Positions 37,497 to 37,589 of a stretch of DNA of 37,589 bases are shown here, piece by piece. The notes under the pieces were generated by a model. That model saw only the letters and a program-made list of their open reading frames with translations. It was not told where the DNA came from and did not search any database. This stretch comes from F23-D06 sp045130275 (lineage in GTDB: Bacteria > Bacteroidota > Bacteroidia > Bacteroidales > WCHB1-69), in contig JBGUPL010000053.1 in assembly GCA_045130275.1 (NCBI GenBank), forward strand, positions 1 to 37,589. Reading direction: 5' to 3'. Position 1 is the first letter of the stretch; the number at the start of each line of letters is the position of its first letter. The translations under genes were made by a program, and so were the position numbers.

Positions 37497-37589
37497 ATGA
37501 TCCTCATCAACATCGGAGACGAACTCCTCTTAGGACAAGTCATCAACACCAACGCCGCCTTCATCGGGCAGCAGATGGCCCTGGCGGGC
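37497..37589 (+). CDS. cinA: CinA-like protein, 5' end only
   Basis: 31 codons before the window ends. They read MILINIGDELLLGQVINTNA, then AFIGQQMALAG, which is the start of the MoaB/Mog-like (MoCF_biosynth) domain of CinA (IGDELLxGQVxNTN). CinA proteins combine this domain with an NMN deamidase domain and act in pyridine-nucleotide recycling; the competence link is organism-specific. The rest of the gene is outside the window, so the deamidase part cannot be checked. The promoter and palindrome upstream support the start. Confidence 0.85.
   Translation, partial: MILINIGDELLLGQVINTNAAFIGQQMALAG

Overview
This window reads as chromosomal DNA of an uncultured-type Bacteroidales (phylum Bacteroidota). 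Three things support this. Several proteins end in type A sorting domains of the type IX secretion system (T9SS). Many genes are preceded by the phylum-specific -7 promoter box TAnnTTTG, mostly as TATCTTTG or TATTTTTG, and Shine-Dalgarno motifs are almost absent. The gene content (Bacteroidota-type long Rho, MutS2, KtrAB-like K+ uptake, SufS/SufT, GT9 and PlsC-like enzymes) also fits. T9SS sorting domains argue against the genus Bacteroides itself.

Layout. 1-925: tail of a T9SS-type gene, a small outer-membrane-barrel-like protein, a decayed T9SS sorting-domain remnant and a bidirectional terminator. 926-5466: an acidic coiled-coil/low-complexity protein, thymidine kinase, then a minus-strand polysaccharide operon (sufT, Wzz-like, O-antigen ligase-like). 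5679-7271: a chagasin-like peptidase-inhibitor lipoprotein directly abutting a GT2 glycosyltransferase. 7546-11286: LytTR regulator with a degenerate receiver, an unknown small protein, holA, a T9SS-exported endonuclease I and queD. 11310-16405 (minus): a CBS-pair protein with a HEPN-like RNLLSH motif, a PHP phosphatase, a serine hydrolase and rho. 16740-24835: a T9SS cargo protein, folP, a lipoprotein, tilS with an extraordinary repeat/DUF559 tail, a membrane protein, sufS and an SDR enzyme. 24928-32947: mutS2, ktrA/ktrB-like K+ transport pair, PlsC-like acyltransferase, GT9 glycosyltransferase and comF. 33074-37589: two lipoproteins, guaA, another orphan T9SS remnant, a solo DUF1016 (YhcG-type) nuclease and the start of cinA.

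The most striking feature is in tilS. Its natural C-terminus (about residue 434) runs in frame into a 327-residue tail. The tail is made of 141-bp repeat units (C/G-tract hairpin A, linker, inverted hairpin B) flanking a complete-looking DUF559 nuclease domain. Every unit and spacer is a multiple of 3 bp, so one reading frame stays open. This looks like a REPIN- or RPE-like palindromic element associated with its own Vsr-like nuclease, and it is the best candidate here for an undescribed mobile system.

A second theme is that intergenic gaps are filled with short tandem microrepeats (7, 8, 14 and 18 bp units). Several of these touch promoters, start codons or stop codons. No tRNA, rRNA, CRISPR array or classical IS transposase was seen. 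All functional assignments come from reading motifs by eye; no database search was run.
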